Assembly: GCA_021414045.1 (NCBI GenBank)
Contig: JAIOPF010000226.1
Span: 1 to 10,392 of the forward strand
Direction of reading: 5' to 3'
Source: Deltaproteobacteria bacterium
Lineage (GTDB): Bacteria; UBA10199; DSSB01
DNA length: 10,392 nt
The notes below the pieces were generated by a model that was not told the origin of the DNA, made no database searches, and saw only the letters and a list, made by a program, of their open reading frames with translations. Each line of letters opens with the position of its first letter. Positions within the stretch are counted from its first letter, which is position 1. Below, piece after piece: positions 1 to 6,568 of the stretch. Position numbers and translations under genes: made by a program.

Positions 1-414
1 GCGGTCCTGACCCTTGATGACCACGTGAGTCTGCTTGTCGACGCTGATCTTGATGCCCGTCGGGATCGCGAAGACCACCGGATGCGAGAATCCCAGGGTG
101 AGATTGAGATCGCTGCCCTTCACCTCGGCGCGATAACCGACGCCTTGGATGTCGAGTTCACGGGTGAAGCCTTCGGTCACGCCGTGCACCATGTTGGCGA
201 CCAGAGCCCGGGTCAAGCCATGGAGGGAACGGGTGATCGGTTGATCGTCACCGCGTTGGACCTCGAGAGTCTTGTCCACTTGAACCACCTTGATTGCCGG
301 ATGGATGTCGCGGCTCAACTTGCCTAAAGGGCCTTCGACTTCGACCCTGGAATCGGCGAGTTTCACCTTCACTTTATCCGGAAGCGGAATGATTTTTCGT
401 CCTGTTCTAGACAT
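1..414 (-). CDS. rplF: 50S ribosomal protein L6, C-terminus cut off by window edge
   Basis: L6 sits near the base of the factor-binding region of the 50S subunit, contacting 23S rRNA and the sarcin-ricin area. Translating the minus strand from the ATG at 412-414 gives 138 codons open to the window edge, beginning MSRTGRKIIPLP. The typical bacterial L6 features follow: a first alpha-beta domain with GPLGKL near residue 29, the TRSLHGLTRALVANMVHGV helix around residues 61-80, then the start of the second domain with GVGYRAEVKG. The fragment ends at VIKGQDR, the usual family motif, so about 40 of roughly 180 residues lie beyond position 1. The start is 6 bases after the rpsH stop, and TAGGA in the rpsH tail serves as ribosome binding site. 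Order rpsH-rplF is the standard spc arrangement. Confidence 0.97.
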   Translation of the reverse strand, partial: MSRTGRKIIPLPDKVKVKLADSRVEVEGPLGKLSRDIHPAIKVVQVDKTLEVQRGDDQPITRSLHGLTRALVANMVHGVTEGFTRELDIQGVGYRAEVKGSDLNLTLGFSHPVVFAIPTGIKISVDKQTHVVIKGQDR

Positions 415-420
415 AATTTC

Positions 421-813
421 CTACCAAATGCTTAAGAGGAGTTCTCCGCCGACCTTCAGCTCACGGGCCTTCTTGTCGGTCAAAAGTCCCTTGGGAGTTG
501 AAATGATGGCGACGCCGAGGCCGTTCAAGACGGGCTGGATTTTTTCGTAACCCACGTACACGCGGCGTCCCGGCCTGCTGAGGCGCTTGAGCCCCATGAT
601 GCAGGACTGGTTCTTGCCCCGGTACTTGAGGGTTACGAGAATCTTGCCCTGATTCTTGTAATCGACCGTGTGAAAGTCTCGAATGAAACCCTCGTCCTTG
701 AGCAATTGAGCCACCGCGGTCTTCAGCTTCGACGCGGGGATTTCCACGACATCGTGCCTAGCACGGGCGGCATTGCGGATTCGGGTTAGCATGTCTGCGA
801 TTGGATCTGTCAT
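421..813 (-). CDS. rpsH: 30S ribosomal protein S8
   Basis: S8 is a primary 16S rRNA binder in the 30S body. In E. coli it is also the translational repressor of the spc operon. The protein is 130 residues, the family's usual length. It opens with MTDPIADMLTRIRNA, and the C-terminal half carries the family signature STPKG at residues 105-109, ending GGELLLSIW. Start is ATG, stop is TAG. It lies 19 bases after rpsN, with GGAG and AGGA upstream in the spacer as ribosome binding site, and 6 bases before rplF. No truncation or missing motif was seen. Whether S8 represses this cluster cannot be read from the protein; a candidate mRNA hairpin lies upstream of rplE. Confidence 0.98.
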   Translation of the reverse strand: MTDPIADMLTRIRNAARARHDVVEIPASKLKTAVAQLLKDEGFIRDFHTVDYKNQGKILVTLKYRGKNQSCIMGLKRLSRPGRRVYVGYEKIQPVLNGLGVAIISTPKGLLTDKKARELKVGGELLLSIW

Positions 814-832
814 CGTCCTGTCTCCAAATTTC

Positions 833-1018
833 TTACCAGCTGGCCTTCGTTACGCCTGGGATTTCGCCCTGTCGGGCCAACTTCCGGAAGCAGAGGCGGC
901 ACATCTTGAATTTTCTCAGAAAAGCCCGGGAACGCCCGCATAAAGGACAGCGGTTGTAACCTCGGACTTTAAATTTCGGCTTGCGAGCCGCTTTGACCAT
1001 TAAAGAAGTTTTCGCCAT
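833..1018 (-). CDS. rpsN: 30S ribosomal protein S14, type Z (zinc-ribbon form)
   Basis: S14 binds 16S rRNA in the 30S head beside S3, S10 and S19. This 61-residue protein is the short form, which binds one zinc ion. Two CXXC pairs are visible, C24-C27 (CPLC) and C40-C43 (CRLC), followed by the conserved [18 protein letters not shown] tail. The longer zinc-independent form is about 100 residues and lacks these cysteines. Start is ATG, preceded by AGGA about 8 bases upstream; stop is TAA. It follows a 145-base spacer after rplE, an unusually large gap for this cluster, and is 19 bases before rpsH. In some bacteria a zinc-free S14 paralogue under Zur control replaces this form when zinc is scarce; none is in this window. 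The symbol rpsZ is sometimes used for this type. Confidence 0.97.
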   Translation of the reverse strand: MAKTSLMVKAARKPKFKVRGYNRCPLCGRSRAFLRKFKMCRLCFRKLARQGEIPGVTKASW

Positions 1019-1063
1019 GTTCGTTTCCTATTTATTACAAATCCTGAAAAAACTTTTATTTCC

Positions 1064-1082
1064 GACCGGATTAAATCCGGTC
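1064..1082. repeat. Perfect inverted repeat, 9-base arms, in the rplE-rpsN spacer
   Basis: GACCGGATT (1064-1072), a single A (1073) and AATCCGGTC (1074-1082) are exact reverse complements. In RNA the innermost pairs would open into a small loop. On the mRNA strand, T-rich sequence begins only about ten bases after the stem, too far for a textbook terminator. It could equally be a DNA-binding palindrome; no promoter that it might control was recognised. Confidence 0.8.
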
Positions 1083-1123
1083 TCCTGAAACCGCCCGCCG
1101 ATCCGCCTACGGCGGCCCGGCCC

Positions 1124-1151
1124 AACCACCGGTGGTTTTTCAGGAAAAACC
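1124..1151. repeat. Overlapping palindrome and hairpin in the rplE-rpsN spacer
   Basis: AACCACCGGTGGTT at 1124-1137 reads the same on both strands. It overlaps GGTTTTTCAGGAAAAACC at 1134-1151, which pairs as an 8-base stem around a 2-base centre (or 7 bases with a 4-base loop). The two folds share 1134-1137 and so exclude each other. A third alternative pairs 1136-1145 with 1042-1051. Such mutually exclusive pairing is compatible with a regulatory switch or with a repetitive extragenic element; the sequence alone does not decide. Confidence 0.7.
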
Positions 1152-1163
1152 AAATCTTAAAAA

Positions 1164-1712
1164 CTAATTCCTGAAAGGCATCCCCAAATGTTTCAGCAGG
1201 GCCTTGCCTTCTTCGTCGTTCTTCGCCGTCGTCACGATCGTGATGTTCATGCCCCGGATCTTGTCGATGCGATCGTAGTTGATCTCGGGAAAAATGATCT
1301 GCTCGGTGATGCCGAGGGTGTAATTGCCGCGGCCGTCGAAAGCCCGTCCGCTGATGCCCTTGAAATCGCGAACGCGGGGGAGCGCGACGTTGCAGAGACG
1401 GTTCAAGAACTCGTACATGCGGTCGCTGCGGAGGGTCACCATCACGCCCAGCTTCTGCCCTTCGCGCAATTTGAAGGCCGCGATGGACTTTTTCGCCTTC
1501 GTGATGACGGGCTTCTGCCCAGTGATCACGCGAATTTCCTCGGCCGCCGTATCGAGGACCTTGGAATTCTGGAGGGCCTCGGCCAAGGACATGTTGACGA
1601 CGATCTTCTCGAGGCGTGGAACCTGCATGGGGTTCTTGAAGTTGAACTCCTTCATCAGGAGGGGAACCACCTCGGTCTTGTATTTTTTCGCGTATGTCGA
1701 CGTTGTTGCCAC
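1164..1712 (-). CDS. rplE: 50S ribosomal protein L5
   Basis: L5 binds 5S rRNA in the central protuberance, forms an intersubunit bridge with S13 and contacts P-site tRNA. The protein has 182 residues against about 179 usually. The signature [16 protein letters not shown] lies at residues 31-46. The long conserved block from [11 protein letters not shown] (111) through [12 protein letters not shown] to FPEI (144) contains the tRNA and bridge region. The start is GTG (1710-1712); the protein then begins with the usual [11 protein letters not shown] and no in-frame ATG fits better. The ribosome binding site is weak: GATAGG about 8 bases upstream. Stop is TAG. It is separated from rplX by 55 bases holding a hairpin, and from rpsN by the structured spacer. 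Confidence 0.97.
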   Translation of the reverse strand: MATTSTYAKKYKTEVVPLLMKEFNFKNPMQVPRLEKIVVNMSLAEALQNSKVLDTAAEEIRVITGQKPVITKAKKSIAAFKLREGQKLGVMVTLRSDRMYEFLNRLCNVALPRVRDFKGISGRAFDGRGNYTLGITEQIIFPEINYDRIDKIRGMNITIVTTAKNDEEGKALLKHLGMPFRN

Positions 1713-1738
1713 TGTATTTACCTATCTTCGCTTCGGAG

Positions 1739-1765
1739 CTGCATGTCCGCTAAGGGACCTTGCAG
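1739..1765 (-). promoter_or_regulatory. Hairpin upstream of rplE, candidate spc regulatory site
   Basis: In the 55-base rplX-rplE spacer the mRNA can fold as CUGCA (1765-1761), AG, GUCC (1758-1755), loop CUUAGC, GGAC (1748-1745), A, UGCAG (1743-1739). That gives two perfect stems of 5 and 4 pairs separated by an asymmetric internal loop (AG opposite A). The position matches the part of the E. coli spc mRNA, just before rplE, where S8 binds to repress translation, and S8 sites in general contain an asymmetric internal loop. The loop bases do not obviously match the 16S helix 21 core, so the regulatory call is inference; the hairpin itself is seen directly. Confidence 0.4.
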
Positions 1766-1767
1766 AC

Positions 1768-2094
1768 CTACTTCGCTTGAATGACTTCCTTGCTCTTCTT
1801 GCTAATCCGGACTTTTTTCCCGTCCCGAACCTCGAATCCGACGCGCGTGCGCTCGGAGGTCTTGGGGTCGAGCAGCATCACATTCGAGACGTGGATGCTG
1901 GCTTCCTTCTCCTGGATGCCGCCCTGTCGGTTCTTCGCGTTGGGCTTGGTGTGGCGCTTGACCACGTTGACCTTCTCGACCAGCACGCGATTCTTCTCGG
2001 TGAGAATCTTCATGACGCGGCCGATCTTGCCCTTGTCCTTGCCCGTGATGATGACGACTTGGTCGTTCTTGCGGATATGTCCCTTGAAAGCCAT
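1768..2094 (-). CDS. rplX: 50S ribosomal protein L24
   Basis: L24 is an early assembly initiator that binds the 5' domain of 23S rRNA and lies near the tunnel exit. The protein is 108 residues, slightly above the usual 102-105. A KOW motif spans roughly residues 8-34, with [18 protein letters not shown] as its core. The [20 protein letters not shown] block follows at 58-77 and a lysine-rich tail ends the protein. Start is ATG, 2 bases after the rplN TAG stop, with a strong GGAGG site inside the end of rplN. The stop TAG lies directly at the hairpin-containing spacer before rplE. The last 13 bases around its stop reappear, with one base inserted, in front of rplE. Confidence 0.98.
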   Translation of the reverse strand: MAFKGHIRKNDQVVIITGKDKGKIGRVMKILTEKNRVLVEKVNVVKRHTKPNAKNRQGGIQEKEASIHVSNVMLLDPKTSERTRVGFEVRDGKKVRISKKSKEVIQAK

Positions 2095-2096
2095 GA

Positions 2097-2465
2097 CTAG
2101 ATAACCTCCGGAGCGAGCGAGATGATCTTCATGAACTTCTTCGCGCGCAGTTCGCGGGCGACAGGTCCGAAGATGCGGGTGCCGATGGGCTCGCCCGCGT
2201 CGTTGATCAAAACGATCGAGTTCTGGTCGAATCGAATATAGGAGCCGTCGACCCGGCTGATTTCCTTTGCGGTACGGACGATCACGCCCTTCTTAACGTC
2301 GCCCTTCTTCACCTTCGAATCGGGAGAAGCTTCCTTCACCGACACGACGATGATGTCGCCGATGGTGGCGTACTTACGGCGCGTGCCGCCGAGCACCTTG
2401 ATGCACATCAGTTTCTTGGCGCCGGAATTATCGGCCGAATCCAAAATGGATTGTTGCTGAATCAT
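2097..2465 (-). CDS. rplN: 50S ribosomal protein L14
   Basis: L14 lies on the intersubunit face of the 50S subunit, next to L19, and contributes to an intersubunit bridge; it is also the known docking site of the silencing factor RsfS. The protein has 122 residues, the canonical length. It starts [18 protein letters not shown]. The family signature begins at [19 protein letters not shown] (62-80), and [13 protein letters not shown] is at 95-107. Start is ATG, 3 bases after rpsQ, with GGAG 8 bases upstream formed by the last codons of rpsQ. Stop is TAG, 2 bases before rplX. In E. coli rplN is the first gene of the spc operon. Here the 3-base gap from rpsQ leaves no room for a separate promoter outside coding sequence. 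Confidence 0.98.
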   Translation of the reverse strand: MIQQQSILDSADNSGAKKLMCIKVLGGTRRKYATIGDIIVVSVKEASPDSKVKKGDVKKGVIVRTAKEISRVDGSYIRFDQNSIVLINDAGEPIGTRIFGPVARELRAKKFMKIISLAPEVI

Positions 2466-2468
2466 ATT

Positions 2469-2738
2469 TTATTCTCCGCCCGCGGCCTTCTTCAAGATGG
2501 CGCGAACCGCCCACCGCTTGGTCTTGGATAGAGGCCGCGTCTCAATGATTTCGACTTGGTCCCCGACCTTGCATTGGCCCTTCTCGTCGTGAGCCTTGAA
2601 GGTCGAGTTACGTTTGTAATATTTTTTGTATTCGGGGTGCATCACCAGGCGGTCGACCGAAACGGTGACAGTCTTTTGCATCTTGTTGCTGATGACGGTT
2701 CCGACTTTGGTTTTTTTATTGGTGGTCTTTTGGTCCAT
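2469..2738 (-). CDS. rpsQ: 30S ribosomal protein S17
   Basis: S17 is a primary 16S rRNA binder that helps fold the 5' and central domains of the 30S subunit. The protein has 89 residues and an OB-fold: GTVISNKMQKTVTVSVDR is at residues 13-30, followed by HPEYKKYYKRNSTFKAHDE and VGDQVEIIETRPLSKTKRW. These are the usual family motifs in order. The N-terminal stretch before residue 12 is lysine- and threonine-rich and variable in the family. Start is ATG, 4 bases after the rpmC stop; AAGG in the end of rpmC is the nearest ribosome-binding match. Stop is TAA, 3 bases before rplN. It is the last gene of the classical S10 operon. Confidence 0.98.
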   Translation of the reverse strand: MDQKTTNKKTKVGTVISNKMQKTVTVSVDRLVMHPEYKKYYKRNSTFKAHDEKGQCKVGDQVEIIETRPLSKTKRWAVRAILKKAAGGE

Positions 2739-2742
2739 AAAA

Positions 2743-2952
2743 TTATGCCTTCGCTCCCTTTTCGGCGGCCTTCTTTTGCCTGGCCACCGTGGCCACTCGC
2801 GCGATATCGCGCCTCACCTCGGTCATGCGGTGGGATTTTTCCAGCTGACCGGTGGCATTCTGCATTCGGAGCTTGAAGAGCTCCTCGCGAAGGTCCTTCT
2901 CGAGGACCGACAGCTCTTTTAAATTCTTTTCGCGGATCTCACTTGGCGTCAC
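2743..2952 (-). CDS. rpmC: 50S ribosomal protein L29
   Basis: L29 sits at the polypeptide tunnel exit beside L23 and forms part of the docking area for nascent-chain factors. The protein has 69 residues and is almost entirely helical: [30 protein letters not shown] is a helix with leucine heptad spacing, followed by a short turn at NATGQL and a second helix containing [11 protein letters not shown]. The tail [10 protein letters not shown] is basic. The start is GTG (2950-2952), chosen because the product begins exactly where the family begins and a strong GGGAGGG site lies 5 bases upstream. The gene overlaps the 3' end of rplP by 14 bases, which suggests translational coupling. Confidence 0.97.
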   Translation of the reverse strand: MTPSEIREKNLKELSVLEKDLREELFKLRMQNATGQLEKSHRMTEVRRDIARVATVARQKKAAEKGAKA

Positions 2953-3364
2953 GGTATCCCTCCCGGGTCACGATTTTGGTGCGTACAGGCAGCTTGTGCT
3001 TCGCCAGGGTCAGGGCCTCGATGGCGATGCCCTTCTCGACGCCTTCCATCTCATAGATGATGCGTCCCGGCTTGATGACGGCCACCCACTCTTCGGGGTT
3101 TCCCTTACCTTTACCCATGCGGGTTTCGAGCGGCTTTTTGGTGATCGGCTTGTCCGGGAAGACCCGGATCCAGAGCTTGCCGCCCCGCTTGATGCAACGG
3201 CTGATCGCGATACGGCCGGCTTCCAGCTGTCGCGAAGTCAGTCGTCCGCAGTCGACGGCTTGAATCGCGAAATCGCCGAAGTTCAGGTTGCAACCGCGAT
3301 AAGCCTTGCCGCGCATCCGGCCTTTTTGTTGTTTTCGGTACTTAACCTTTTTGGGAATCAACAT
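2939..3364 (-). CDS. rplP: 50S ribosomal protein L16
   Basis: L16 lies between the central protuberance and the A-site region of the 50S subunit and helps position A-site tRNA. The protein has 141 residues, a few more than the 136 of E. coli. It opens [19 protein letters not shown]. The conserved [20 protein letters not shown] is at 59-78, and [19 protein letters not shown] follows from R82. That arginine corresponds to E. coli Arg81, which is hydroxylated by RoxA/YcfD in some bacteria; whether it is modified here is unknown. Start is ATG with AAGGG about 10 bases upstream, 25 bases after rpsC. The stop TGA lies inside rpmC, giving the 14-base overlap. Confidence 0.98.
   Translation of the reverse strand: MLIPKKVKYRKQQKGRMRGKAYRGCNLNFGDFAIQAVDCGRLTSRQLEAGRIAISRCIKRGGKLWIRVFPDKPITKKPLETRMGKGKGNPEEWVAVIKPGRIIYEMEGVEKGIAIEALTLAKHKLPVRTKIVTREGYRDAK
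2958..2964 (-). promoter_or_regulatory. Shine-Dalgarno site that fixes the rpmC GTG start
   Basis: GGGAGGG on the mRNA strand lies 5 bases before the GTG at 2950-2952, inside the last codons of rplP. It is one of the strongest sites in the window and supports the GTG start despite the 14-base overlap with rplP. Confidence 0.8.
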
Positions 3365-3389
3365 GATTCAAATCCCTTATTGATAACTT

Positions 3390-4091
3390 CTATTCTTCCG
3401 CGCTCGGAGCCGCGGCCGGAGCCTGGGTCGTCGAAGCCTGGAACGGAACCGCGCGAGTCTCGACGGGTCCTAAAATTTCGCCCTTGAAGATCCACACCTT
3501 CACTCCAATGAGCCCGTAGGTCGTGTGAGCCTCGGCGGTCGCGTAGTCGATATCGGCGCGAAGCGTCTGCAGGGGAACACGGCCTTCGCGATACCACTCG
3601 GTACGGGCGATTTCGGCGCCGCCCAAACGGCCGGCGACCATGACCTTGATGCCCTTGGCACCGAACTTCTGCGCGGATTGCACGGCCTTCTTCATCGCGC
3701 GGCGGAAAGCGACGCGTCGCTCGAGCTGCATCGCGATGTTCTCGGCGACCAACTGGGCGTCGATCTCGGCTTTGCGGACTTCTTGGATATCGAGGAAAAC
3801 CTCGCAGGAGCTCTTCTTGGCTAGTTCGGCGCGCAAGGCATCGATTCCGGCGCCCTTCTTGCCGATGACCAGGCCGGGACGCGCGGTGTGGATGATGACC
3901 TTCACCTTGCGGGCGGCGCGCTCAATTTCGACCTTGGAAACGCCGGTCGAAAAGAGCTTCTTCTTCACCTCGCGGCGAAACATGATATCTTCATGAAGGA
4001 ACTCGGCGTAGTTGCGCTTGGCATACCACTTGGACAACCAAGGCTTGGTGATACCGACCCGAAATCCGATTGGATGAACTTTCTGACCCAT
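3390..4091 (-). CDS. rpsC: 30S ribosomal protein S3
   Basis: S3 is in the 30S head at the mRNA entry pore, where with S4 and S5 it helps open mRNA helices. The protein has 233 residues, the same as E. coli. It starts [19 protein letters not shown] type II KH domain carries the GXXG loop as GKKG at residues 77-80 (in [13 protein letters not shown]). The C-terminal domain contains [23 protein letters not shown] and the [16 protein letters not shown] block. The last 16 or so residues are an Ala/Pro/Gln-rich tail ending in Glu-Glu, variable in the family. Start is ATG with AGGA about 7 bases upstream; the gene lies 9 bases after rplV. Confidence 0.98.
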   Translation of the reverse strand: MGQKVHPIGFRVGITKPWLSKWYAKRNYAEFLHEDIMFRREVKKKLFSTGVSKVEIERAARKVKVIIHTARPGLVIGKKGAGIDALRAELAKKSSCEVFLDIQEVRKAEIDAQLVAENIAMQLERRVAFRRAMKKAVQSAQKFGAKGIKVMVAGRLGGAEIARTEWYREGRVPLQTLRADIDYATAEAHTTYGLIGVKVWIFKGEILGPVETRAVPFQASTTQAPAAAPSAEE

Positions 4092-4100
4092 AATTCTTTC

Positions 4101-4433
4101 CTATTTCTCTTCCAGGATTAAGGTGACGTGGCTGGTCTTCTTCTCGACTTTATAGGCCGAGCCGCGCGCGCGGGCCTGCCAGCGCTTGATCGTGGGTCCC
4201 TGATCGACCATCACCGTCTTCACGATGAGGTTGTCGGGATCCATGCCGCCCTTTTGCTCGGCGTTGGCCAAAGCGGAACGGAGGAGCTTCTTGAAATCGT
4301 TGGCAACGTATCGGTTGGTAAAGGACAGGAGGTCTAAGGCTGCCTGGACCTTTTTGCCGCGGATCAAGTCGGCGACGAGCCGAGCTTTACGCGGGGTTAC
4401 CCGGAGATAACTGATGCGAGCGGTAGCTGACAT
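4101..4433 (-). CDS. rplV: 50S ribosomal protein L22
   Basis: L22 spans the 50S subunit, and its long beta-hairpin lines the exit tunnel next to the L4 loop, where macrolides and arrest peptides act. The protein has 110 residues, the E. coli length. Residues 1-30 read SATARISYLRVTPRKARLVADLIRGK; VDQGPTIKRWQARARGSAYKVEKKTSH at about 77-102 is the tunnel hairpin with its usual basic tip. No deletion or duplication typical of macrolide-resistant hairpins is apparent, although this was judged by eye. Start is ATG, 2 bases after the rpsS stop, with a good AAGGAGA site inside rpsS. Stop is TAG, 9 bases before rpsC. Confidence 0.98.
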   Translation of the reverse strand: MSATARISYLRVTPRKARLVADLIRGKKVQAALDLLSFTNRYVANDFKKLLRSALANAEQKGGMDPDNLIVKTVMVDQGPTIKRWQARARGSAYKVEKKTSHVTLILEEK

Positions 4434-4435
4434 GG

Positions 4436-4717
4436 CTATTTGGTCTCCTTGGTCTTGCGGTCACCCGAATGCACGTGAAAGGTGCGGGTCGCGGCGAATT
4501 CGCCCAACTTGTGACCGACCATATTTTCCGTGACGAAGACCGGGATGAACTTACGGCCATTGTGCACGGCGAAGGTCATGCCGACAAAATCCGGCGTGAT
4601 CATCGAACGGCGCGACCAGGTCTTGATCACCTTTTTGCTTTTTTGATCCTGCTGAGCATCGACCTTCTTCTGCAAGGAAGCATCGACCCAAGGACCTTTT
4701 TTCAAACTACGAGGCAT
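4436..4717 (-). CDS. rpsS: 30S ribosomal protein S19
   Basis: S19 is in the 30S head, pairs with S13 and contacts the central protuberance and A-site tRNA side. The protein has 93 residues, the usual length. It starts [55 protein letters not shown] runs from residue 32 to 75 and contains the family signature; the tail [16 protein letters not shown] is basic. Start is ATG, with AGGA about 7 bases upstream. It follows the 76-base spacer after rplB, the longest gap within the S10-type genes, and is 2 bases before rplV. Confidence 0.98.
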   Translation of the reverse strand: MPRSLKKGPWVDASLQKKVDAQQDQKSKKVIKTWSRRSMITPDFVGMTFAVHNGRKFIPVFVTENMVGHKLGEFAATRTFHVHSGDRKTKETK

Positions 4718-4793
4718 AAGTAATTCCTAACTCTTCGGTTGAAATCATCTTTGTAAACATTCGTACTTAAACGATATTTACGATAACCTTCTA
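4718..4793 (-). other. AT-rich 76-base spacer between rplB and rpsS with weak hairpin
   Basis: No gene fits here. The spacer is visibly more AT-rich than its neighbours. A possible hairpin spans 4753-4781: GTAAA (4753-4757) pairs with TTTAC (4777-4781), and TCGT (4761-4764) pairs with ACGA (4771-4774), separated by a 3-by-2 internal loop. No U-run follows on the mRNA strand, so it is not a terminator. A TTTACA that resembles a -35 box is present but no convincing -10 box lies at the right distance. The rplB stop is doubled in frame (TAG TAG) at the start of the spacer. Confidence 0.5.
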
Positions 4794-5627
4794 CTACAAC
4801 TTGCTTCTCCGGTCCTTCACGATAAAGGCCTGGGTACGCTTGTTCTGACGGGTCTTGTAACCCTTCGCCGGAGTTCCCCACGGGCTGGACGGATGGTTAC
4901 CGCCCTTGGAGCAACCTTCACCGCCACCATGCGGATGGTCGACCGGGTTCATGACCATACCGCGGACGGTGGGTCGAATGCCGCGCCAGCGGGTGCGGCC
5001 GGCCTTGCCCCAAGTGATGTTCTCGAACTCCGGGTTGCTGACTTCGCCGATGGTGGCCATACAATCGATCAGGACCTTGCGGACTTCGCCGGAGGGCAGT
5101 TTCACCAGGGCGTAACGGCCCTCTTTCGCCATGAGTTGGGCGAAGGTTCCGGCGCTGCGGGCGATCTGTCCGCCCTTCCCGACTTTCAGCTCGATGTTAT
5201 AAATGTTCGTACCCACCGGGATGTTCTTCAGGGGAAGAGCGTTTCCGGGAAGGATATCGGCATGCTCCGAGGAGATGACCTGACGGCCAACGGCCAAGGA
5301 TTGCGGCGCGATGATGTAGCGCTTCTCGCCGTCGACATAGAACAGCAAGGCAATGCGCGCGTTGCGGTTCGGATCGTACTCGATGGCCGCCACCTTCGCT
5401 GGGATATCGGTCTTGTCCCGTCGGAAGTCGATGATGCGGTAGCGCTTCTTGTGGCCGCCACCGATGTGACGGGTCGTGATGCGTCCGTGGTTGTTCCGGC
5501 CGCCCGAGCGCACCTTATGCGCTAGGAGGGATTTTTCCGGTCGCTTGCCTTTGGTGATCTCGGCAAAATCCGAGACGCTCATGCCGCGCCGGCCGGGGGT
5601 AATAGGATCGTATTCTTTAGTGGCCAT
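4794..5627 (-). CDS. rplB: 50S ribosomal protein L2
   Basis: L2 is one of the largest and most conserved 50S proteins. It is needed for subunit association and for assembly of the peptidyl-transferase centre. The protein has 277 residues, close to the 273 of E. coli. The N-terminal RNA-binding region includes [33 protein letters not shown], running from residue 33 to 64. The C-terminal signature [13 protein letters not shown] is at 226-238, with H231 and H233; one of these histidines corresponds to E. coli His229, long implicated in peptidyl transfer. The basic tail ends KDRRSKL. Start is ATG, 2 bases after the rplW stop, with GAAGG about 10 bases upstream in rplW. The stop is doubled, TAG TAG. 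Confidence 0.98.
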   Translation of the reverse strand: MATKEYDPITPGRRGMSVSDFAEITKGKRPEKSLLAHKVRSGGRNNHGRITTRHIGGGHKKRYRIIDFRRDKTDIPAKVAAIEYDPNRNARIALLFYVDGEKRYIIAPQSLAVGRQVISSEHADILPGNALPLKNIPVGTNIYNIELKVGKGGQIARSAGTFAQLMAKEGRYALVKLPSGEVRKVLIDCMATIGEVSNPEFENITWGKAGRTRWRGIRPTVRGMVMNPVDHPHGGGEGCSKGGNHPSSPWGTPAKGYKTRQNKRTQAFIVKDRRSKL

Positions 5628-5629
5628 GA

Positions 5630-5917
5630 TTATACGCCTTCAAAAAATTCGATTTTCTCGCCATCGCGAAGGGTGACATAGGCTTTCTTCCAATTGGATT
5701 TCTTGCCGATGTTCTGCCCGACACGCTTGATTTTGCCGCGAACGTTCAGGGTCTTCACGTCCTCGACATGCACGCTGAAAAGTTTCTCCACCGCGCCTTT
5801 GATCTGATGTTTGCTGGCCCGATGATCGACCTCGAACAGGTACTGCTGGTGCAATTCACGCAGTTGGGTACCCTTCTCGGTGATCAGCGGACGACGGATG
5901 ATCTCGTGGATTTCCAT
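5630..5917 (-). CDS. rplW: 50S ribosomal protein L23
   Basis: L23 lies at the tunnel exit and is the docking site for trigger factor and the signal recognition particle. The protein has 95 residues, within the usual range. The N-terminal [12 protein letters not shown] motif is at residues 6-17, and [24 protein letters not shown] follows at 26-49. [28 protein letters not shown] contains the basic loop that reaches toward the tunnel. Start is ATG with GAGAG upstream, 10 bases after the rplD stop. Stop is TAA, 2 bases before rplB. No unusual features were seen. Confidence 0.98.
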   Translation of the reverse strand: MEIHEIIRRPLITEKGTQLRELHQQYLFEVDHRASKHQIKGAVEKLFSVHVEDVKTLNVRGKIKRVGQNIGKKSNWKKAYVTLRDGEKIEFFEGV

Positions 5918-5927
5918 AAATCTCTCG

Positions 5928-6557
5928 CTATTGAATCGCGGCGCCGACGCGCTCCACGACCGCCTTCAAGGCGTCTTCGGTTAATACTAAATGCTCGTAC
6001 TTCAGGATGTCATAGACATTGAGGCCTTCGACGCGAATGACCTTGAAGCCCTTCAGGTTGCGGACCGAACGTTCGACGGCCTGATCGGCGGCTCCGATGA
6101 CCAAGAGGGCCGACTTGCACTCGAGGGCCTTGAAGAAATCGATGGCCTGCTTGGTCTTCATCTCTTTCCAGGTCAGATTCTCGACCACGCGAAGCGCGCC
6201 TTCTTTGTTCTTGAGAGCCACGGCCGTCTGCAGGGCGCGGCGCTTTGCGGGCTTGGGAGTCGTGTAGCTGTAATCCCGGGGATGCGGCCCGAAGATGCGA
6301 CCGCCGCCGACAGACAAGGCCTTGATATCGCCGTGACGCGCGTTGCCCGTGCCCTTTTGGCGATAGATCTTCTTGGTCGAACCGGTGACCATCGCGCGGG
6401 TCTTGGTCGCGTGGGTTCCGGCGCGTCGATTGGCGAGCTGGTTCCGCACGATGTAATAGAGCAAGGACTTGCGGATGGGTCCCGCGAGCAGGCCCTCGGC
6501 GACTTCGATATCCCGGACTTTTTTGCCGGATTGGCTGAATAAAGCTAATGTACTCAT
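5928..6557 (-). CDS. rplD: 50S ribosomal protein L4
   Basis: L4 is an assembly initiator of the 50S subunit, and its extended loop forms part of the tunnel constriction with L22. In E. coli it also represses the S10 operon by acting on the leader before rpsJ. The protein has 209 residues against 201 in E. coli. The long basic loop is at about residues 45-97 and includes STKKIYRQKGTGNARHGD (60-77) and GGGRIFGPHPRDYSY. The globular half follows with AKRRALQTAVALK and a C-terminal Rossmann-like region containing ALLVIGAADQAVERSVRN. Start is ATG with AAGGAA upstream, 11 bases after rplC. Confidence 0.98.
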   Translation of the reverse strand: MSTLALFSQSGKKVRDIEVAEGLLAGPIRKSLLYYIVRNQLANRRAGTHATKTRAMVTGSTKKIYRQKGTGNARHGDIKALSVGGGRIFGPHPRDYSYTTPKPAKRRALQTAVALKNKEGALRVVENLTWKEMKTKQAIDFFKALECKSALLVIGAADQAVERSVRNLKGFKVIRVEGLNVYDILKYEHLVLTEDALKAVVERVGAAIQ

Positions 6558-6568
6558 AAAGATCTTCC

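Larger units (their letters stand above)
1019..1163 (-). other. Hairpin-rich 145-base spacer between rplE and rpsN
   Basis: No gene is seen here. The spacer holds several inverted repeats. GACCGGATT-A-AATCCGGTC at 1064-1082 has perfect 9-base arms. AACCACCGGTGGTT at 1124-1137 is a perfect 14-base palindrome. GGTTTTTCAGGAAAAACC at 1134-1151 can form an 8-base-pair stem. A GC-rich block at 1091-1122 includes CCGCC-TAC-GGCGG at 1104-1116. TCCTGAAAAA at 1042-1051 is the reverse complement of 1136-1145, so the element can also fold as one long closed structure, and TCCTGAAA recurs at 1083-1090. On the transcribed strand no stem is directly followed by a U-run, so none is a clear intrinsic terminator. 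The last bases before rpsN hold its ribosome binding site. The role is unknown; mRNA processing, an attenuator-like structure or a dispersed repeat are possible. Confidence 0.75.

Noticed and set aside
1064..1082. Intrinsic terminator after rplE
   Set aside because: The stem is good, but the nearest run of U on the mRNA strand starts about ten bases beyond it, too far for a standard terminator.
1324..2100. A 258-codon open frame on the plus strand across rplE and rplX
   Set aside because: It runs antisense through two certain ribosomal genes and their spacer, has no recognisable domain, and shows no own ribosome binding site.
5629..5634. Perfect TATAAT on the minus strand just before the rplB start
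   Set aside because: It overlaps the rplW stop, would start transcription inside rplB codons, and has no convincing -35 box. Chance in a short AT-rich junction is likely.
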